Below are positions 32,465 to 44,096 of a stretch of 64,000 nt of DNA, piece after piece; positions within the stretch are counted from its first letter, which is position 1, and every line of letters begins with the position of its first letter. The notes under the pieces were generated by a model that had not been told where the DNA came from, did not search any database, and saw only the letters and a list, made by a program, of their open reading frames with translations. Location of the stretch: positions 71,238,346 through 71,302,345 of the forward strand of contig CM077157.1 of assembly GCA_039583875.1 (NCBI GenBank). The letters are read 5' to 3'. The stretch comes from Platanthera guangdongensis. Taxonomy: Eukaryota > Streptophyta > Magnoliopsida > Asparagales > Orchidaceae. Position numbers and translations under genes: made by a program.

Positions 32465-33564
32465 TTATTCATCTTCACTGCTTTCCTCTTTTTGAGTAAC
32501 CTGTAACTTGTTCAAGTCTTCAACAAGAGAGTGTTCCTGCAAAGGTTCTATGGTAGAAGAGATTTTCTCCTTGAAAGACATGTTAGATTCATCAAATGAT
32601 ATATGAACAGATTCCTCAATTTTTAGAGATGATTTATTATAAACCCTATAAGCCTTGCTGATCATGGAGTATCCCAGAAACACTTCTTCATCAGCTTTAG
32701 CTTGAAATTTTGCTAAATATTTCTTGTCATTATTATGTATGTAGCAAATACAACCAAAAACTCTAAAATAATCAACTTTAGGTTTCTTGCCTTTGAGTAA
32801 TTCATAGGGAGTCTTTCCCTTTAGTTTATGTATCAAACTTTTATTCAGCACATAGTTGGAGGTGTTCACTGCCTCTGCCCAAAAGGATAGAGGAAGGTGA
32901 GCATCTGACAACAATGTAGTGGCAGATTCAATAAGGGTTCTATTTTTCCTTTCAGCTACCCCATTTTGTTGAGGAGTTCTAGGAGCTGAGAAAGTATGCC
33001 TGATCCCTTCACTCTGACAGAACTCTTGCATAAGAAGAGAATCAAACTCTGTCCCATGATCACTTCTGATCAGGGCAATGAGAGTATTGAACTCAATCTG
33101 TATACATTTGAGAAACTCTGTCAAACACTTAAAGTTATCAGACTTCTTTCTCAGAAAGAACACCCAAGTGAATCTAGAGAAGTTCATCTACAACTACTAA
33201 AGTGTAAGATTTCTCTCCTAGGCTTTGTACTGTGATGGGTCCAAAAAGATCCATGTGTAACAGATACAATATCATAGGTGAATCACTCTTATTAAGTGAC
33301 TTAAAACTATTTTTAGTTTGCTTGCCTAATTGACAAGCCCTGCAGAGTCCTTCCTTCTTGTAGGGGCCAGAAGGTAGTCCTCTAACAAGGTTGTCCTTGG
33401 ATAGCCTAGCAATAGTTTCTAAGGTTTAGGTGTCCTAGTCTCTTATGCCATAAAATATTTGGTGTACAAACAGAATTGAACAGACAAATATCTATATCTG
33501 TTGAAAGAAAATCTACTAGATAGATATTACCTTTCCTTTTACCTGTCAACACAGTTGTGTTGTC
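32465..33564 (-). pseudogene. Unit B integrase
   Basis: Core frame 33187-32465 has [20 protein letters not shown] and the intact [14 protein letters not shown]. An inserted C near 33186 (GTTCATC versus GTCATC in C) shifts the frame before the first aspartate, and another small change near 33420 disrupts the zinc-binding part. It ends at the TAA shared with A and C. Confidence 0.8.
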
Positions 33565-33870
33565 CTATGACTTGATTTTGCATAATGTTTTGCTGAAGGT
33601 CACCTGGTAGCCTTCATCACACAGCTGACTGATGCTTATTAAGTTGTGCTTCAGTCCTTCCACATAAGCCACCTTCTTGAATGTTACTGATCCAATCTGG
33701 ACTGCACCATATCCTTTAGTTTGTCCAAAGTTTGAATCACCAAAGATAACTTTGGGTCGAAGCTTGGCTCTAAAGGATGTGAGGTTGTCCTTGTTTCCTG
33801 TCATGTGCTTAGAGCACCCACTATCCAAGTACCATTGCTGGTTAGATGTTGGATAGGTCTTCACCTGCAC
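33565..33870 (-). pseudogene. Unit B protease region with intact D-S-G
   Basis: 101 open codons, LDSGCSKHMTGNKDNL... to CKIKS. This is the only unit in which the aspartic protease active-site triplet is D-S-G. The frame ends at the TAG found in all three units. The protease normally cleaves the Gag-Pol polyprotein. Confidence 0.75.
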
Positions 33871-33971
33871 ATAAAATAATTCATTTGTTTTTGACCCAGT
33901 TTACCTTGGGCCTAGGTTGATAACATTTAAACTCTGAAATAAAAGACATCCCAGGTTGACTCTTATAACCT

Positions 33972-34703
33972 TCAGGATGATATCTTCTTGGAGGTATAAT
34001 TCCATTCAGTATAAGGGTTAAAGATTTGGGATGAATAACCCTTAGGATTGGATTTTGATTTGCCCTTGAAAGAATTTCCAGAGCTCTGACCTCTGTTCGA
34101 CGATCGTGGGGCTGCGTTCGACGATCTTGGGTCAGATCGTCGAGCTCCGTTCGACGGTCGACTATGGCAGAGTTCAGGAACTTGAGATCGTCGACCTGAG
34201 TTCGACGATTTTGCCTGAGATCGTCGATCTGGGTTCGGCGATCGTCGATCTCCGTTCGACGATTTCTGCTGGGACTTAGTTTTCTTGGGCGGATCAGAAT
34301 TTTTCCTAGCCACCTCTACAACTCCCTTTCCTTTGTCAGAAATGAATTTGATTGAAGTTGTTAGAACTATGAGTTGGCTGGATGATGCACCCAAGCCCAG
34401 TGTACTATTAAATCTGGAGTTCACTGTGCTTGTGATGTCCATCAGCTTGATACTTCTCCCATTAAGGGATTCTTCAAGCTTCTTGACCTCAGATAGCTCA
34501 CTTTTCAGTGAAGCTATCTGCTCCCTACAGCACTCCAACTCCTGAGAGAGTTTGAGGTTTTCTGACTTTAAGATATTATGTTCAGATAAATGATTTCTGA
34601 GAGAGATAATTTCTTTCTCAGATTTTAGCAGGTCTAAACATAATGCTCTAAACTCAGATTTAAAGTCCTCTGAATTAAAATCAAATGAACTAATTACCTG
34701 ATC
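33972..34703 (-). pseudogene. Unit B gag-pol linker with coiled coil and dyad-coding stretch
   Basis: Same linker as in unit A. The frame runs 34538-33972 through PYTEWN, where A has a stop. It contains the Arg/Ser repeats encoded by dyad cluster 3 (34096-34263). It is joined to gag by the in-frame TAA at 34704 and to protease by a short disrupted stretch (33871-33971). Confidence 0.75.
34096..34263. repeat. Dyad cluster 3 of unit B
   Basis: Identical in layout to unit A: six TTCGACGAT-type arms, four of them paired with ATCGTCGA at 7-nt spacing. Confidence 0.85.
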
Positions 34704-35915
34704 TTATTCAGGTTGAGTCTCTGAATCTGACTCTGACTCTTTTTCATCTGAATTATGTTGTGAGGCATTGATTGCCATCATGCAGAACTCCTTCTCTTCT
34801 GCATCATCTTCATCATCACTGGAGCTGGATGAGGCTTCTGACTTCTCTTCAGTCTCACTGCAGGATTCAGCAACAAACCCCTTTCTTGTGTGTTTGTTTT
34901 TGCTTGAGGAGGGTTTGCCATTGCCATTCCTCTTGAAGTCTTTCTCCCTTCTTCTTTCTTTCTTGTCCCTTCTGTCCTTGTTTTTGTTTTCTGGACAGTC
35001 AGGAACAATGTGCCCTGGTTTCCTGCAAACAAAGCAGACAATTTCCTTATTATTAATTGACTTATCATACCTTTGCTTATCATGCTTCTTGTATGATCTC
35101 CTTCTGAAGTCCTTTCTGGCCATCTTGTAAAATCTTTTGGCCAACAGACTGAGCAGTTCATCATTGCCTGTGACTTTGTCTTCAGACTGATCTTCAGTTG
35201 CCTTGAAGGCTATTGTCTTCTCTTTTCTTGTGGCTGGTGAGGCAGCCTTCTGTTCTTCTTCTCTATTCTTAATGAGTAGCTCATAAGATTTGAGCTTACC
35301 CAATAGAGCTTCAGTGGTGATCTCATTCAAACTTCTGGCATCCTTGATTGGCCAGATTCTTAAATCCCAAGTGCTAGGGAAGCACATTAGAATTTTGTCA
35401 TTAAGTTCAGTTAGTGAGATCTCTTTATCCAAGATCCTGAGTTCACTGACTATTAGACTGAGCCTGTTGTACATATCTCCAACTGATTCAGCTTCTCCCT
35501 TCTTGAAATTCTCATATTGGGATATGAGGTGAGATCTCCTGTCCTTTCTCTCATCAGCTGAGCCTGAGACTATTTCAGAGAGTTTATCCCAGATTTCCTT
35601 TGCTGAATTGCATTCAGCCACCTTTTGAAAGATGTCATCAGACATGGTCTGGGCTAAGATGTTCATAGCCTTGGCATCAGCTACCTTCCATTTCTTGATA
35701 TCAGCATCTGTTCCTGATGGAGGTGGAACAGCATTTGTACTTGAGTTCTCTGCAGGTCTTGGACAAACTGTCAAAAAATAGTTAAAAATATCCTCGTCAA
35801 TAGAATTCATGTATAATCTGATCCTTGCTTTCCAAAGTGCAAACTTGGATAGATTGCACACTGGAAGTCTGGTGCTAGCATAATCTTTGTTTTGGGCCAT
35901 GATTTGTGAAAACAA
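34704..35915 (-). CDS. Unit B gag, open frame
   Basis: 403 codons. Gag forms the virus-like particle and packages element RNA. The copia N-terminus KFALWKARIRLYM is at residues about 24-36, the UBN2-like helical domain at about 80-215 (ADAKAMNILAQTMSDDIFQK, EIWDKLSEIVSG, ISQYENFKKGEAES), then a charged segment and a CCHC zinc knuckle at 294-307 (CFVCRKPGHIVPDC), then a Lys/Arg-rich and an acidic Ser-rich tail. Start could be the Met at 35915 or MAQNKDY six codons later, which is closer to the usual copia start. TAA at 34704 is shared with A and C; the coiled-coil linker continues in frame beyond it. Confidence 0.85.
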   Translation of the reverse strand: MFSQIMAQNKDYASTRLPVCNLSKFALWKARIRLYMNSIDEDIFNYFLTVCPRPAENSSTNAVPPPSGTDADIKKWKVADAKAMNILAQTMSDDIFQKVAECNSAKEIWDKLSEIVSGSADERKDRRSHLISQYENFKKGEAESVGDMYNRLSLIVSELRILDKEISLTELNDKILMCFPSTWDLRIWPIKDARSLNEITTEALLGKLKSYELLIKNREEEQKAASPATRKEKTIAFKATEDQSEDKVTGNDELLSLLAKRFYKMARKDFRRRSYKKHDKQRYDKSINNKEIVCFVCRKPGHIVPDCPENKNKDRRDKKERRREKDFKRNGNGKPSSSKNKHTRKGFVAESCSETEEKSEASSSSSDDEDDAEEKEFCMMAINASQHNSDEKESESDSETQPE

Positions 35916-36013
35916 AATCTAATACTAAACTCAAAAGAAAACAGATCTAATTAGGAATCTTTAGGTTCAGGTGTTAGCCTGTGCAACCACCAAGGTGTGC
36001 TATGTTTAACCAA

Positions 36014-36029
36014 CCTCGCTTTGATACCA
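36014..36029 (-). promoter_or_regulatory. Primer-binding site of unit B
   Basis: TGGTATCAAAGCGAGG on the minus strand, two bases from LTR3. Confidence 0.9.
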
Positions 36030-36031
36030 AT

Positions 36032-37565
36032 TGAAAGTGCAGCTAGATCTGATATACTCTATAGGGGGGTGGATAGAGTATATGGTGCTTGAAAACGTTT
36101 TACAACAATTGTTGTAATCTGAGTGAACAAGGGAAGCAATTGTTAAATCTAATCACAGAATAACCTACAACAGAAAATAATCACAGATCTAAACTAATCA
36201 CAAAATAATCACAGACAGAAACAAAAGATAAAGACCAGCAATCCAGATGACACAAGGAGCTATAGTGGTTCCCCTAAACTTGGGTACATCCACTCTTCTA
36301 CCACCCTAGGTAGGAATCCACTACAGGATGAGTTGATCAGGTGTCCTGGACAGCAATGAGTTTTTGATAAGGTGCTCAAAAATCAAATCAGATTTTTTGA
36401 TCAGGTGTCTTGCCACCAATGAGCTTTTCACAAGGTGCTCAAAAACCAAGCTCAAACTTTTGAAGGGAGTTTGAGAAACCCTTTACAGAGATGGGGATGA
36501 GAGAGTGATAGAAGTCTTCTCTTTCTCAAAGCAGCTGAGAAGACTATGTGGATTTGATGGTGTCAAAGCTCCCCCTGAGTACTTGAGATGTTCAGGAAAA
36601 GAAGCTTTGCTATAGCATGATAGACCTTCAGAAGTTGATCTCCAACAAATGATGATTTCAGCAACAGCTGAAATGTTAGGTGTCTGGAGTCTTTGAAAGA
36701 TGTTGGCCTTGAATACTTGAGACAAGAGATCAGAAGATTTCAGAAAGTTTGATCTCCTTGAATGTGTGTTTTTCTAAGAATTCTTTGAGACAGAATATTT
36801 TTTTTCTTGTCTGTGTTCTGAGGATAAGTGATGTCTCTGAGAGAGATTCAAAAATCTTGTCTTTTATTCTTCTGGTACTGAATAGAAAAAACATCCTCTG
36901 TCAAGAATAGCCGTTGGCATGCATTAATTGCATCCTTAATTGCAAATGTCTTCTGGAGGAAAGTCCAAAGAAACATTACTTGATAATCTCTTGAAACTTG
37001 GTCCAGAATAAATGAAAATGGCTAGAAAATCTTCTGAATTAATTGCTGAATAACTGCTCAAGTGTTCTGAATTTGAATCTTGACAAATCCTTGAAGTCAT
37101 CAGAAAATCGTCGAAACTGAGCTCTGCTATCGTCGAACTGAGCTCAGCGATATGGATTTATATAGCAACAGAAAACGTCGATCTGAGCTCAAAGATCGTC
37201 GAACTGAGCTCAGAGATAGAGATCCAATACTGAGTCAAGATCGTCGAACTGAGCTCGAAGATCGTCGAATGGAGTTCGACGATTTGTTGAAGTTGAGCTC
37301 AGGGATCGTCGAATGGAGTTCGACGATCTGTCGAAGTTGAGCTAGACGATCGTCGATTGAAGTTCGACGAATCGTCGTGCTGAGCTCGACGATATGACTT
37401 AGTCTCAAACTGAAAAATTCTTGATCTTGAGGGCAGCTTTCAAACCTAAACTTCTAACCCATAGACTCAATTCTAATTGAACTTTAGATCTATACAGGAG
37501 GTCAAAAACTGGTTTCCTAGAGACATAGTGATCCTGACCCAAATTAGTAATAGGGTGTTCCAACA
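36032..37565 (-). repeat. LTR3 (shared by units B and C), mosaic
   Basis: 1,534 bp. Up to about 37060 it shares diagnostic states with LTR4 (CTGGACA, AAAATCAAATC, CTCCAACAAAT, GAAAATGGC, ACTGCTCAA). After that it shares private states with LTR2 (GTGTTCTG, CAGGGATCG, CGATTGAAG, TTGATCTTG, CCCATAGAC). A few LTR2-like states (ACTACAGG, AAGGAGCT) occur early, so there may be more than one exchange. Confidence 0.85.
37105..37393. repeat. Dyad cluster 1 in LTR3
   Basis: As in LTR2. The first half-site carries an extra A (ATCGTCGAAACTG). TATA box at about 37157-37164. Confidence 0.85.
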
Positions 37566-37579
37566 ATCTCCCCCTATTT
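37566..37579 (-). promoter_or_regulatory. Polypurine tract of unit C
   Basis: Minus-strand AAATAGGGGGAGAT abutting LTR3. Confidence 0.85.
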
Positions 37580-37911
37580 GGGTTGGGATTACTATTTACT
37601 GAATTTAGAAAAAATAAATAACAACAACAAGCAATAATACAGAAAAATAATAAGCAGCTGGACATGCAGAACCACAATATATATCATCCCAGATAATAAT
37701 CAGAAATCAGAGTGATTGTCACCTTACATAATCATTTCTTCTCCTTGCTCTTAATGAGTTTGATTTCTCTGTTGGGGTTGAGAGCTTCCTTCTTTGATCT
37801 TGTATCATCTGCTGCAACTAAATAGGTTTGCTGTCTGGGCCTTGGAACTACAGCTTCAGGATGCAGCTCCATGTATCTATCAGAATCAAAGAATTTGCTT
37901 GAACCATATCT

Positions 37912-39329
37912 TTACAACTCTTTTTTTCTCTGTTCAGATAATGTAGTGATGTTGGAGGAGTCTTTGCCTTGCTCTCTAGCTTTCTTAATCTGATCCAGTG
38001 CAGCAAGCTCTTTCATCCTTGCAGTCCAAGCAGTTGGATTGTTTTCAGGATCTTCAAATGGCATTGGTGGCTCATATCTATTTGATGGATTGTCCTGAGG
38101 AGGCCTCGAAGAAACTACTTCCTTCAGTTTATAGGGAAAAGGACCAGAGGTTGTGTCAGATGAGATTTGTCCTTCCCTGGAGTAGGGATGTTGCCTTGAA
38201 TATCCTTTAGAATAAACCTGGAATTATCTTTGATTGCCTCTGTAGTTTCCTCTTCTGGATTGTGAGCCCCTGGACTGGCTTCCCCATTGTAGGATCTGAC
38301 ATGAGGCTGATAGGGGGTTGGACTTCTAGCAGAGGGTTGAGCAGCTGAACTTCCACCTGCACCTGCATCAGGAGGAGGTGGTGGAGGAGGATGAGGATGT
38401 TGAAATTGAGAAGATCTTTTTCATATTTCCTTTTCTTTTCATTGCTTTGAGTTGATTCTTTGAATACTGCATCCAGTGCTCAGTTATGGGGCAATCATGA
38501 AAAATATAATATGGTATGTCATTGTTGTCCTTGACTTTGGCTGGAGTTACTCTCTTCATGGCTTTGCTCCTTGCCTTTCTCTTTCTGGCAATAGTAACAG
38601 AAGAATCATCAGAATCTGTCTTGAACTCATCACTTTCAGAACTTTGCTTATCATAAAGAGCATCAATCTTTTTCATCAAATCTTTCTTGAGCTGGGTTGA
38701 AGCAGAAGTAGATACAGAACTGGTAACAGAAGTTGAAGCAGCAGTAACAACAACAGATACAGAAGGTTCTGGTGCAGTAATAACAGCAGTTGGGGCAGCA
38801 ACAGTTTCACTTCAGAAACAACAATATCAGCAGCAGGAATATCATCAGAAAACACAGAAGGCTCAAAATCATGTGCCTCTGTCATAAAGATATCAGCAGA
38901 AACTGGAACAACAGTAGCAGCAGTACTGACAGCACTAATAGCAACAAATACATCAACACTATCTTCAGCAGGAGGGACAGCAGCATCAGAAACAGCAACC
39001 AAGCTTTCAGCAGAAGTAGCAGCAACATATACTGATTTAACAAAGAAAGTTATGATGCTGGGGTCACAACAAGAGAAGGGCACAAGGGCCTTGGACAAAT
39101 CCTCTGATGGCTGGAGTGCAACTGTCTCTGGAAGACAACTGAGGTAGGCTGAATCAAATGCTGACAGCAGAGACCTGAGGTCTATTGAAAAGACTGCAAC
39201 TGGAGCTTGAGGAAGAACAGCAGCAGCAGCAGCAACAAAAGCTGAAGAAACAGCAGACACAGCAGGCAAGCTCACTTCATAGGGCATCTCCCCCTGCCTA
39301 GATTCAGACAAAGCTGGATCAAGGCACAC
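37912..39329 (-). pseudogene. Unit C third ORF, C-terminal part in shifted frames
   Basis: Frame 39329-38676 continues the Ala/Val-rich segment (EVSLPAVSAVSSAFVAAAAA), then shifts near 38812 (one T fewer) and again near 38420 (one T and one A fewer). 38679-38368 encodes the charged region KRKARSKAMKRVTPAKVKDN. It ends at TAA 37912-37914. Confidence 0.55.
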
Positions 39330-40840
39330 TGCTGAAGGGCTGCCTGAGGGAATAAGGAGGAGAGCCTGGCAGAAAGAGCTGCCACTGACTGGAGTAATGG
39401 AGCCAAGGAGGTCTCCAAGAGAAGAGATAGCCTGGGGGCTAGCAATTCATAAATCCTGTCAGCAAGGGCTGGAAGATCTACTTGCTCAGTAGTGACTGGA
39501 GCAGAGGTAGAGGATGGAGGAGTAGCTGTTGGTGATGGTAGTGGAGAGCTAGTGTATTGGGGAAGAGATGGTTGATGTGTGAGTAAAGTGGTGATGAAGG
39601 ACAGTGGGATGGAGATAGATGGTATGAAAGTGGGTTGATCAATGATCTCTTGCAGAAGGTCTTGGTAAGAGGTTGAGGATGAGGGTAGCTCAGGAGGAGA
39701 TGATGGTGAGTCATCCATGAAGGAATCATCAATGAGATTGAATGAGGGAATGGAGGGTGATGAAGTGGCAATATCTGGTTGAGGGTAGGAGTATAATTGA
39801 TGGAATTGTTCTTCTGTTGTTGGTAGAGTAGGGATTGGAGATGGTATTGATGTTGGAGAAGGGCTGAAGATGATGATGGTGGATGAAGTTGGAATGGTGG
39901 ATGGAATTGGAAGAGATGGAATTGGAGGAGGAAGAGGAGAGGCAGCAGCAGACAGGTCATCTGCAGGGGCAGAGACCTGAGGGGAAGTGACTATGACAGT
40001 CCTGGTGCCTGAAGGTGTGCTGGAAGAGGGCCTGCTGTGATTGATGATCTGCCTGTCCCATTTACCAAACAGGGCACAAGACAGTCTCTTGGAAGCATTT
40101 ATGTGTATCCCAGAAGATACTAGCAATGCAGGGCATCTGTTCTGCAGAAAAAGTCGTAAAATCCTTCCAAAATTTACAAAACTCTTATTAATTTTCTCTT
40201 TGATTAGGTCAAAAAAGACCTTTCCCCAGTTCAAATTCTTCCTGTCCACTATGACTCCTATTAAGCATAGCTGATACCTGGAAATAGTATCATGGGCAGA
40301 GTGCTTAGCCAATAGGACCTTTCCAACTACATCAGTTAGGAATCTATATTCCACAGACAGATTCTTCTTCAACAACTTGCTAGGGTTAGCCTCAGAATGA
40401 CCCATTCTTGCAAGCAAATCAGCATATTCTTCTACAGATAAATCAGCAGAATCTCCACCAGTACTTAACTCAAAAACTTCTGTTAGAATTGCTGGGGTCA
40501 AGGGTACCTGTGTGCCAGAGATTGATCCAACAATTGTGTTTTGATCCTGATTGTGGGCAGTGTAGACCCACTCTTTAATTTCATCAGCAGCAAGTTTAAT
40601 CCTGGTGGTCATGATTGTAGCAAGTTTCTGCTCTTTGAACAACTCCAAGATGTCCTGGAAAACCGGATCTGTCGTGCTGAAGGACTCTATGTCAATGTCA
40701 AAGCCGGCATCAAATTTCATGGCGGCGAGAACAGCAACAAAAACAACCATAGTTACCTGCAAAGATTCAACAAACAAAACGACCAAGTGCAGAAATGTTT
40801 GGAGAGAAAGAAAGTTTTTGCAGAGAAATCGAAAGCGCAA
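39272..40840 (-). CDS. Unit C third ORF, N-terminal 522 codons open
   Basis: Longest intact stretch of ORF3. The probable start is the Met at 40750 just after the acceptor-like TTTGCAG; codons above it come from the 5' side of that site. Visible: globular part of about 260 residues (TRIKLAADEIKEWVYTAHNQ, GTQVPLTPAILTEVFELSTG, LLVSSGIHINASKRLSCALF), then about 230 residues rich in Ser/Pro/Thr, then helical LPALADRIYELLAPRLSLLL. A lost G near 39339 (GAAGGGCTGCC versus GAAGGGGCTGCC) shifts the end. Most of the product is hydrophilic, arguing against a classical envelope glycoprotein. I do not recognise the function. Confidence 0.6.
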   Translation of the reverse strand: MRFRFLCKNFLSLQTFLHLVVLFVESLQVTMVVFVAVLAAMKFDAGFDIDIESFSTTDPVFQDILELFKEQKLATIMTTRIKLAADEIKEWVYTAHNQDQNTIVGSISGTQVPLTPAILTEVFELSTGGDSADLSVEEYADLLARMGHSEANPSKLLKKNLSVEYRFLTDVVGKVLLAKHSAHDTISRYQLCLIGVIVDRKNLNWGKVFFDLIKEKINKSFVNFGRILRLFLQNRCPALLVSSGIHINASKRLSCALFGKWDRQIINHSRPSSSTPSGTRTVIVTSPQVSAPADDLSAAASPLPPPIPSLPIPSTIPTSSTIIIFSPSPTSIPSPIPTLPTTEEQFHQLYSYPQPDIATSSPSIPSFNLIDDSFMDDSPSSPPELPSSSTSYQDLLQEIIDQPTFIPSISIPLSFITTLLTHQPSLPQYTSSPLPSPTATPPSSTSAPVTTEQVDLPALADRIYELLAPRLSLLLETSLAPLLQSVAALSARLSSLFPQAALQQCALIQLCLNLGRGRCPMK

Positions 40841-40897
40841 AAGGAGAACGACGGCGAAAAATGAATTTTATATTAGGGTTCGACGCAGAAATGAAAA

Positions 40898-41161
40898 GAT
40901 CGTTGAACTCAGTTCGACGATCGGGGCTTCTAATGGAATCTGAAGAGTCCTCAATATCGTCGATCTCCGTTCGACGATATTGGAGAGCGTCGAGCTCCGT
41001 TCGACGATAGTTCAGAGAACAAAATCGTCGAGCGGCGTTCGACGATCGCTGACCGGAAGAGATAGTTCATACTATCTGAGAGACGCTGAACTCAGGTCGA
41101 CGATTTCGGAAATCGTCGATCTCCGTTCGACGATCTGGGGGAAAATCGTCAAGCGCAGTTC
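40898..41161. repeat. Dyad cluster 2 of unit C
   Basis: Same layout as in units A and B, closest to B (shares CTCCGTTCGACG at the third dyad and ATCGTCAAGC at the end). Confidence 0.85.
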
Positions 41162-41247
41162 AGAGACCAGAAAAACTCTAGACACTAAAAAAAATCAAGA
41201 TGTTTGTCTAGTGTTGGTCAATTTTTAAACTTTTAAAATCTTGGATA

Positions 41248-42843
41248 TTATTTAAGACTTCTTCCATCTAACATTCCTAACTGATTTAGGAAGAAGGTGT
41301 GTTTTTTTTCATCCAAGGGGTTGGTGAAAATATCTCCCCTTTGTAAGTCAGTTGAGATATATTGCAATTCAATTTTATTCTTTTCAACATTATCCCTTAA
41401 GAAGTGATGCCTAATCTCTATGTGTTTTGTCCTACTATGGAGGACTGGATTTTGAGCTATAGAAATAGCACTGGTGTTATCACAAAAGATTTTAGACTTC
41501 TCTAAGTTGTAGCCATAGTGTAGGAGTTGGTTTTGAATCCACAAGATTTGTGAACAACAACTGCCTGCAGCCATATATTCAGCTTCAGCAGTTGAAGTTG
41601 ACACAAAAGTTTGTTTCTTACAAAACCAAGAGACAAGTCTGTCACCAAGGAACTGACAAGTTCCACTGGTGCTTTTTCTGTCAATTCTGCATCCAACATA
41701 ATCAGCATCAGAAAATCCAGTTAAATCAAATGCTGAATCTTTTGGATACCAGAGACCTAGATTTGGACAACTCTTAACATACCTGAGAATCCTCTTTACT
41801 AATGTTAGGTGTGACTCTCTAGGGTTTACTTGGAACCTAGCACATATACATGTATCAAATATTATATCTGGTCTACTAGCTGTAAGGTACAGTAAAGAGC
41901 CAATCATTGCTCTATATGTTATCTGATCAACAGGTTTCCCATGTTCATCAGCATCCAATACAGCATTGGTAGGCATAGGTGTTTTCATACAAGATGTTTC
42001 AGACATGTCAAATTTATTAACCAATTCATTTGCATACTTGGTTTGAGAAATAAAGATGCCTTCAGCATGCTGTTTGACTTGCAATCGTAGGAAGAAGGAT
42101 AGCTCACCCATGCTACTCATTTCAAATTTAGAATGCATTAAGTTGAAAAACCTTCTGCACAATTTTGAATCAGTAGAACCAAAAATAATATCGTCTACAT
42201 AAATCTGTACTAGTAGGGTATGAGACTTATGAGTTCTAATGAAAAGAGTTTGGTCTACTCTACCACTTATAAATCCATTTTCCAAAAGAAAGCATGCTAG
42301 GGTCTCATACCATGCTCTAGGAGCTTGCTTGAGACCATATAATGCTTTGTTCAATCTAAAAACATAATCAGGATAAGTTGTATAAATAAAACCTGGAGGT
42401 TGTCTGACATATACTTCTTCTTTGATGTCTCCATTTAGAAATGCACTTTTGACATCCATCTGATATACCTTGAATCCTTTATGTGCTGCATAAGCTAAAA
42501 AGATTCTGATGGATTCCAATCTTGCAACTGGTGCAAAAGTCTGGTCATAGTCTATTCCTTTTTCTTGAGAATATCCTTGAGCAATTAGCCTTGCCTTGTT
42601 CTTTACAATTACTCCGTCATCATCCAGTTTGTTTCTGAACACCCACTTTGTTCCAACAATGGAGTGATCCTTAAGCTTTGACACTAGTTCCCACACTTTG
42701 TTCCTTTCAAATTGATGCAACTCTTCTTGCATTACAATGATCCAGTGTGGATCTTGTTCTACATCTTGAATGGACTGAGGTTCAATTTGAGATAGGAAGC
42801 AGGTGTGCAACAGGTTTTGGTTGACCTGATTTATGGTTTGCAC
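41248..42843 (-). CDS. Unit C reverse transcriptase-RNase H, open frame
   Basis: 531 codons with YVDD at residues 215-218 and the RNase H motifs as in B. It carries many private replacements (for example [10 protein letters not shown] for [20 protein letters not shown] for [21 protein letters not shown] for [11 protein letters not shown]), clustered above about 41810, while the last 180 codons match B. The catalytic residues are kept. An in-frame TAA at 43000-43002 separates it from integrase, as in A and B. Confidence 0.85.
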   Translation of the reverse strand: MQTINQVNQNLLHTCFLSQIEPQSIQDVEQDPHWIIVMQEELHQFERNKVWELVSKLKDHSIVGTKWVFRNKLDDDGVIVKNKARLIAQGYSQEKGIDYDQTFAPVARLESIRIFLAYAAHKGFKVYQMDVKSAFLNGDIKEEVYVRQPPGFIYTTYPDYVFRLNKALYGLKQAPRAWYETLACFLLENGFISGRVDQTLFIRTHKSHTLLVQIYVDDIIFGSTDSKLCRRFFNLMHSKFEMSSMGELSFFLRLQVKQHAEGIFISQTKYANELVNKFDMSETSCMKTPMPTNAVLDADEHGKPVDQITYRAMIGSLLYLTASRPDIIFDTCICARFQVNPRESHLTLVKRILRYVKSCPNLGLWYPKDSAFDLTGFSDADYVGCRIDRKSTSGTCQFLGDRLVSWFCKKQTFVSTSTAEAEYMAAGSCCSQILWIQNQLLHYGYNLEKSKIFCDNTSAISIAQNPVLHSRTKHIEIRHHFLRDNVEKNKIELQYISTDLQRGDIFTNPLDEKKHTFFLNQLGMLDGRSLK

Positions 42844-42896
42844 ACCAGCTGAGATGTCTCCAATTATTTGGGAAATTGGATGGTCTCTTGATGTTA

Positions 42897-44084
42897 CTAA
42901 ATCAACAGGGGGTGTTGATTGTTCACCAACCTGTGTTGTTGTTTCCTCTTGTGGTACAACAACTGGCTCTTCAGGTTGTTCTTCAATATGTTGAATACTT
43001 TATTCATATTCACTGCTTTCCTTTTTTGAGTAACCTGTAACTTGTTCAAGTCTTCAACAAGAGAGTGTTCCTGCAAAGGTTCTATGGTATAAGAGATCTT
43101 CTTCTTGAAAGACATGTTAGATTCATCAAATGATATATGAACAGATTCCTCAATTTTTAGAGATGATTTATTATAAACCCTATAAGCCTTGCAGATCATC
43201 GAGTATCCCAGAAACACTCCTTCATCAGCTTTAGCTTGAAATTTTGCTAAATATTTCTTGTCATTATTATGTATGTAGCAAATACAACAAAAAACTCTAA
43301 AATAATCAATTTTAGGTTTCTTGCCTTTGAGTAATTTATAGGGAGTCTTTCCCTTTAGTTTATATATCAAACTTTTATTCAGCACATAGTTGGAGGTGTT
43401 CACTGCCTCTGCCCAAAATGATAGAGGAAGGTGAGCATCTGACAACAATGTAGTGACAGATTCAATAAGGGTTCTATTTTTCCTTTCAACTACCTCATTT
43501 TGTTGAGGAGTTTTAGGAGCTGAGAAAGTATGCCTGATCCCTTCACTCTGACAGAACTCTTGCATAAGAAGAGAATCAAACTCTGTCCCATGATCACTTC
43601 TGATCAGAGCAATGAGAGTATTGAACTCAATTTGTATACATTTGAGAAACTCTGTCAAACACTTAAAGTTATCAGACTTCTTTCTCAGAAAGAACACCCA
43701 AGTGAATCTAGAGAAGTCATCTACAACTACTAAAGTGTAAGATTTCCCTCCTAGGCTTTGTACTGTGATGGGTCCAAAAAGATCCATGTGTAACATATAC
43801 AATATCATAGGTGAATCACTCTTATTAAGTGACTTAAAACTGTTTTTAGTTTGCTTGCCTAATTGACAAGCCCTGCAGAGTCCTTCCTTCTTGTAGGGGC
43901 CAAAAGTTAGTCCTCTAACAAGGTTGTCCTTGGATAGCCTAGCAATAGTTCTAAGGTTTAGGTGTCCTAGTCTCTTATGCCATAAAATATTTGGTCTACA
44001 AACAGAATTGAACAGACAAATATCTATATCTGTTGAAAGAAAATCTACTAGATAGATATTACCTTTCCTTTTACCTGTCAACAC
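42897..44084 (-). CDS. Unit C integrase, longest open copy
   Basis: 395 codons with the full copia integrase layout: zinc-binding H36, H41, C70, C73 (LWHKRLGH...CRAC), first catalytic Asp 101 (HMDLFG), second Asp 164 (RSDHGTEF) and Glu 200 (VVERKNRTL), a D-35-E spacing. Integrase inserts the DNA copy into the genome. PQQNG is changed to PQQNE. A lost T in the CTTTTTTGAG stretch (about 43027) shifts the last 35 codons out of the ancestral frame, so they bypass the shared TAA. The start is arbitrary: it lies just after the shared TAG at 44097. Confidence 0.85.
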   Translation of the reverse strand: MLTGKRKGNIYLVDFLSTDIDICLFNSVCRPNILWHKRLGHLNLRTIARLSKDNLVRGLTFGPYKKEGLCRACQLGKQTKNSFKSLNKSDSPMILYMLHMDLFGPITVQSLGGKSYTLVVVDDFSRFTWVFFLRKKSDNFKCLTEFLKCIQIEFNTLIALIRSDHGTEFDSLLMQEFCQSEGIRHTFSAPKTPQQNEVVERKNRTLIESVTTLLSDAHLPLSFWAEAVNTSNYVLNKSLIYKLKGKTPYKLLKGKKPKIDYFRVFCCICYIHNNDKKYLAKFQAKADEGVFLGYSMICKAYRVYNKSSLKIEESVHISFDESNMSFKKKISYTIEPLQEHSLVEDLNKLQVTQKRKAVNMNKVFNILKNNLKSQLLYHKRKQQHRLVNNQHPLLI

Positions 44085-44096
44085 AGTTGTGTTGTC

